DNA of 64,000 nucleotides from Ructibacterium gallinarum (GTDB lineage Bacteria; Bacillota; Clostridia; Monoglobales; Monoglobaceae), in contig NZ_JADCKB010000009.1 of NCBI RefSeq assembly GCF_014982785.1, forward strand, positions 48,799 through 112,798, written 5' to 3'. The stretch's first letter is position 1. Each line of letters opens with the position of its first letter. Under the pieces are notes generated by a model. That model was not told where the DNA came from. It saw only the letters and a program-made list of their open reading frames with translations, and did no database searches. The position numbers were made by a program, and so were the translations under genes. Positions 60,647-64,000 of the stretch are shown here, piece by piece.

Positions 60647-61218
60647 GATGCGCTGCCTCCTTTTTGCGTATTTGCGAACGCGGCGGCTTCCAGCGCGGTA
60701 TTGACCGCTTTGGTCACTGCCTTTGAGGTAATGGTGGCGCCGGAAATGGCTTCCACTTCATTGCCGGAAGGGGTACTGTTTTTAATGACTTGAATTCCCT
60801 TTGTGAGATCTTTATATTGATCTAAGAATTCTGGTTCGGTGGATTTTGCGCCCAGTCCGGGGGTTTCGCTCATGCTCATGATTTTGACCTGTTTAATTTC
60901 CAGATCCTTGGTAATACCTGTCATAACGCTAATGTCGCCGCCATAGCCTTCCGAGCATATTGCTGTGACCACAAAGCCGCTGTCTGATGCATAAACGGAA
61001 TCCACTTTTACACCTGATTCAGACGGGGTAAACGCAGAACAGTCAATTTCTTCAAAGGATTTGGAGCCTGGCAGAACCTCTGCCATAGAGGCTTCAAAGG
61101 TTTTTTGATTATTTGCGGCAATGATGGGCTCGGTTACCATGTTGACGCCAGCCAAAAGGGCAGCGACAATGGCGCAGATCAATAAAAGCTTGGTGGTAAG
61201 TGTAAGAACTTCTTTCAT
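60643..61218 (-). CDS. rnfG: RnfG, FMN-carrying subunit
   Basis: 191 residues: one N-terminal membrane helix (about 8-28) and an extracytoplasmic FMN-binding domain. The covalent flavinylation site is the Thr in EAISGATITSKAVT (about residue 167). A GLGAKSTEPEFLDQYKD stretch typical of the FMN-binding domain precedes it. Flavinylation requires an ApbE transferase, not present in the window. Two nt after rnfD. Confidence 0.95.
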   Translation of the reverse strand: MKEVLTLTTKLLLICAIVAALLAGVNMVTEPIIAANNQKTFEASMAEVLPGSKSFEEIDCSAFTPSESGVKVDSVYASDSGFVVTAICSEGYGGDISVMTGITKDLEIKQVKIMSMSETPGLGAKSTEPEFLDQYKDLTKGIQVIKNSTPSGNEVEAISGATITSKAVTKAVNTALEAAAFANTQKGGSAS

Positions 61219-61219
61219 G

Positions 61220-62188
61220 TCATGCCGCCTCCTTTTTCAGTTTGGACGTACCGTACCGGCGCGGTGCCGTCAGTTTGTCGATCAGCGGCGTGGCAACATT
61301 CATGAGAAGAATGGAATAGGAAACGCCTTCCGGATAGCCGCCCCAGAATCGAATAAGGATCGTGATAATGCCACAGCCGATACCAAATATAATCTGTCCT
61401 TTTGGAGTAAAAGGCGTGGTGCTGTAATCTGTTGCCATAAAAAAGGCGCCAAGCATCAGTCCGCCGGATAAAATCTGATAGAGCCAATCGCCGGTGAAAA
61501 ACCCATTTTCTCCGCCGAAAATCCAGGCGCCCAGTGCCACAGTGGCAATGAAGGCCACGGGAACCCGAAGCCGAATAACGCCCTGAAACAGAAGATAGGC
61601 GGCGCCAATCAAAATAGCAAGCGTGGAGGTTTCACCGATACAGCCGCCTACATTTCCTAAAAATAATTGCAGATATGAGGGCGGGTTATCGGTAACCAAC
61701 GGTGTGGCCGCGGTGACAACATCTGCGGTGTAAAACAGGGGAATACTGGTTCCCGGCTGGGGCCAGGTGGTCATGGCGAGTGCCCAGGAAGCCAGCAAGA
61801 ACGCCCGCGCTCCCAGTGCAGGGTTCATAAAGTTGTGTCCCAGGCCGCCGAAGAATTGCTTGACAACAATAATTGCAAAAAAGGAACCAATGACCGGTAT
61901 CCAAAGGGGGATGCTAGCTGGCAGGTTAAAAGCCAGAAGCATACCGGTAACAACGGCACTGAAGTCTGAAATGGTTGCAGGCTTGTTCAAAAGCTTTTGC
62001 CATAGTGCTTCAAAAATCACGCAGGAGGCAACGCAGATTAAGGTGACAATCAAAGCGCGGTATCCAAATACGATACAGCCTGCAATTAGAGCCGGCAGCA
62101 GGGCAATGACTACGTTCAGCATAATTCGCTGGATGGAATCTTTTCCCGCAATATGCGGCGCGTGTGATACAATTAGTTTTTCTCCCAT
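61220..62188 (-). CDS. rnfD: RnfD, membrane subunit with covalent FMN
   Basis: 322 residues, about eight to ten membrane segments. The start IVSHAPHIAGKDSIQRIMLNVVIALLPAL and the GGLGHNFMNPALGARAFLL segment are characteristic. The flavin-attachment sequence is VVTAATPLVTDN (Thr at about residue 158). Related to NqrB; it and RnfG, RnfA and RnfE form the ion-translocating core. Whether Na+ or H+ is moved cannot be told from sequence. Confidence 0.95.
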   Translation of the reverse strand: MGEKLIVSHAPHIAGKDSIQRIMLNVVIALLPALIAGCIVFGYRALIVTLICVASCVIFEALWQKLLNKPATISDFSAVVTGMLLAFNLPASIPLWIPVIGSFFAIIVVKQFFGGLGHNFMNPALGARAFLLASWALAMTTWPQPGTSIPLFYTADVVTAATPLVTDNPPSYLQLFLGNVGGCIGETSTLAILIGAAYLLFQGVIRLRVPVAFIATVALGAWIFGGENGFFTGDWLYQILSGGLMLGAFFMATDYSTTPFTPKGQIIFGIGCGIITILIRFWGGYPEGVSYSILLMNVATPLIDKLTAPRRYGTSKLKKEAA

Positions 62189-62285
62189 ATTCCATTACGC
62201 CTTTCTGCCCACAAATCATAAGCCGTTCTGCGTGATCGTGGGCGGATCATGCAGGAATGCTTTCATACAGAGCAAAACACATGTT

Positions 62286-63614
62286 TTACTGTGCTTTATT
62301 CTGTGCATTTTTCATTTTGATTTTTGCGACCTTAATTTGCTGTACCTGCCGCCGTTTGGATGGACAGACATAAGCACAGCTGCCACATTCAATACAGTCA
62401 TTGATATGTAATTTTTCAAGGGCTGCAAAATTATCTGCCCGTGCCATTTTATCCAGCAGATTAGGCTGAAGGTTCATAGGACAGGCATATAGGCATTTGG
62501 CACAGCGGACACAGGGAAGTTCGCTGTCAAGCCGTGCGGATTCCGCCCCAAAGGCTAAAATCCCCGAGGTGCCCTTAATGACGGGTACATCGGCGTTGGG
62601 AACCGCAATACCCATCATGGGGCCACCCATAATAATTTTCTGCGGTTCTTCTGAGAAGCCGCCGGACTGATTTAATATGTAAGAAAATGGGGTGCCAATG
62701 CGAACCCGGTAGTTCATAGGATTTTTTAATGCATCGCCGCCTATGGTAACAATCCGGCGCATCAGCGGCTGATGGTCAACCACTGCCCGCATAACAGAAG
62801 CACAGGTGTCAATATTGGAAACAATACAGCCTACCTGCCATGGCAGTTGACCGGGCTTGACCTTTCGGCCTGTAATGGCGTTGATCAGCTGTTTTTCCGC
62901 CCCCTGGGGATACTTGGTTTTGACCGGGACAACGTGAATGGTTTTTTCCGTACATTGTGCGGTTTTTTCCTTCAGAACAGCAATGGCATCCGGTTTGTTA
63001 TTTTCAATTCCGATATAGCCTTCTTCTAGACCAAAAATTTGAAGAATGATGCAGAGTCCTGTTATAATTTCATCTGGGGTCTCCAGCATGGCACGATGAT
63101 CTGAGGTCAAATAAGGTTCACATTCTGCGCCGTTGATGATAACATAATCAATATGTGCTTCTGGCGGCGGTGAGAATTTTACATGGGTGGGAAAAGCGGC
63201 GCCGCCCATGCCTACAATACCGGCCTCTTGAATTATAGTAATCATATCTTTGGATGACAGGGATTTATAATCCCGTTTGGGCTGTAAAAGTGCAGGGTCA
63301 GGGGTGTCTTTACCATCGTTTGTAATAATGATACAATCCATGACAGTACCGCTGGGATGCAGCCTTTTTTCAATTGCTTTTACGGTTCCGGATATGGAAG
63401 CGTGAATACCGCAGGATACAAAGCCCCCGGCTTCCGCAATTTTTTGTCCCATTAAGACGGATTCGCCGGGTTTTACCACAGGAACTGCCGGTGCACCAAT
63501 GTGCTGGGAAAGCGGATAAATCAGCTCTTCTGGCGGGGTAAGATCCACTATGGGTTTGGCGCAGGTGGCATTTTTGTGTCCGTCTGGGTGTATGCCGCCC
63601 CGAAATGTTTTCAT
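62286..63614 (-). CDS. rnfC: RnfC, NADH-site subunit
   Basis: 442 residues starting MKTFRGGIHPDGHKNATC after a perfect AAAGGAGG. The NuoF-like FMN/NADH domain contains GIVGMGGAAFPTHVKFSPP (about 133-151) and a SLBB-like domain; two C-terminal [4Fe-4S] motifs read CVRCAKCLYACPMNLQP and CIECGSCAYVCPSKR. It passes electrons to NAD. First gene of the operon; 97 nt separate it from rnfD, with a possible short hairpin but no terminator. Confidence 0.96.
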   Translation of the reverse strand: MKTFRGGIHPDGHKNATCAKPIVDLTPPEELIYPLSQHIGAPAVPVVKPGESVLMGQKIAEAGGFVSCGIHASISGTVKAIEKRLHPSGTVMDCIIITNDGKDTPDPALLQPKRDYKSLSSKDMITIIQEAGIVGMGGAAFPTHVKFSPPPEAHIDYVIINGAECEPYLTSDHRAMLETPDEIITGLCIILQIFGLEEGYIGIENNKPDAIAVLKEKTAQCTEKTIHVVPVKTKYPQGAEKQLINAITGRKVKPGQLPWQVGCIVSNIDTCASVMRAVVDHQPLMRRIVTIGGDALKNPMNYRVRIGTPFSYILNQSGGFSEEPQKIIMGGPMMGIAVPNADVPVIKGTSGILAFGAESARLDSELPCVRCAKCLYACPMNLQPNLLDKMARADNFAALEKLHINDCIECGSCAYVCPSKRRQVQQIKVAKIKMKNAQNKAQ

Positions 63615-63709
63615 GCCTTTTCCTCCTTTTTAAAATGAACGGAGCGCTAAGTAATATGTTAAAAATTTGTCGAAAATACGCTTCTGTTCATTCGATATAC
63701 ATAATTTAA

Positions 63710-63738
63710 AGTATACAATTCTATTTTTGATTTGTCAA
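63710..63738 (-). promoter_or_regulatory. Promoter of the rnfCDGEAB operon
   Basis: Minus strand perfect TTGACA (63733-63738), 17-bp spacer, TATACT (63710-63715), leaving a leader of about 90 nt. A weak Rex-like sequence (10 of 14 positions) lies in that leader at 63656-63673. Right of the promoter (63739-63829) I see no gene. Confidence 0.85.
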
Positions 63739-63829
63739 GGAAAAAGGCGGCGTTACAATAGAAGGTTTGGTGAAATAAAAGGAATGTTACAAAAGAGAAA
63801 TAAAAAAGAAATATGGAGAGAAAGGGCAT

Positions 63830-63865
63830 AAAAAAACAGCTTGATTTATCATGAAAATCAAGCTG
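63830..63865 (-). terminator. Minus-strand terminator of a gene beyond the right edge
   Basis: On the minus strand an 11-bp stem CAGCTTGATTT/AAATCAAGCTG with a 7-nt loop is followed by seven T residues, so it terminates leftward transcription entering from beyond position 64000. Confidence 0.75.
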
Positions 63866-63881
63866 ACAGCCTGTAGAAAAA

Positions 63882-63908
63882 CCCCTGTTTTCGCTCAGAA
63901 AGCAGGGG
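63882..63908. other. GC-capped hairpin next to the right-end terminator
   Basis: CCCCTG (63882-63887) with CAGGGG (63903-63908), continued inward by TTTC/GAAA with one T-G pair, loop GCTCA. Only weak T runs flank it; it may be a second terminator. The rest of the window end (63909-64000) shows no supported feature. Confidence 0.5.
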
Positions 63909-64000
63909 CTGCTTTTGTTAATGAGAATAAATTTCTAAAAATTTGCGTAAAGGCGAAAAGATATGTTGATTTATCAGTTCTGTTCCACCTATGTATTGCG

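Noticed and set aside
63656..63673. Rex site of rnf as a firm annotation
   Set aside because: Only one half-site is good and the region is AT-rich; kept only as a weak finding.

Overview
The window looks like chromosomal DNA from an obligately anaerobic, low-to-mid GC Gram-positive of the class Clostridia (Bacillota). The evidence is a clostridial-type dcw cell-wall/division cluster, strong AGGAGG ribosome sites with many GTG/TTG starts, TTGACA-17-TATAAT promoters, a MurE carrying the DNPR motif (meso-DAP peptidoglycan), an electron-bifurcating type [FeFe]-hydrogenase HydABC and a complete Rnf complex. No tRNA, CRISPR array, phage gene or transposase was seen. Genus-level placement is not possible by eye.

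Layout. 1-219: tail of azlD, then two tandem terminators. 510-15407: dcw cluster mraZ-rsmH-ftsL-ftsI-murE-murF-mraY-ftsW-murG-murA-ftsQ-ftsZ, led by a promoter with four to five MraZ boxes. murD, murC, murB and ftsA are absent from the cluster. 15448-19807: a parE/parC-like type II topoisomerase pair. 19818-28574: mixed housekeeping genes: lacZ (-), feoA and ybaK (+), proA (-) divergent from tatD (+), an unusual palindrome-built intergenic element (25761-26065), then malic enzyme, coaX and a YfcE-like phosphodiesterase (-). 28633-29736: three small unknown genes. 29740-31274: a Nif3-like gene and trmK (-). 31308-36989: dgt-dnaG-rpoD and a CorC-type membrane protein (+). 37006-38706: a heparinase II/III-like enzyme (-).

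38833-47336 is the most interesting region. Five tightly coupled genes (DRTGG protein, RsbW-like ATPase, sensory-type [FeFe]-hydrogenase homologue with a C-terminal Fe-S domain, second DRTGG protein, PHP phosphoesterase) lie directly upstream of hydC, a stand-alone kinase-type ATPase, a thioredoxin-like ferredoxin, hydB and hydA. A Rex-like operator sits just after the hydC promoter. The inferred picture is a catalytic bifurcating hydrogenase next to a H2/redox-sensing module of unknown output.

47348-53847 (-): ribU under an FMN riboswitch with a visible terminator/antiterminator switch, a VanW-domain protein, a DUF815 ATPase and a glycosyltransferase-CsaB fusion. 53948-56806 (+): serC, serA and RNase P RNA (rnpB), which begins about 6 nt after serA. 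56808-63738 (-): phosphoglucomutase pgcA and the rnfCDGEAB operon. The right end holds a minus-strand terminator belonging to a gene beyond the window.

Together HydABC (ferredoxin plus NADH to H2), Rnf (ferredoxin:NAD oxidoreductase coupled to ion pumping) and NAD-type malic enzyme fit a fermentative anaerobe that balances ferredoxin and NAD(H) pools.
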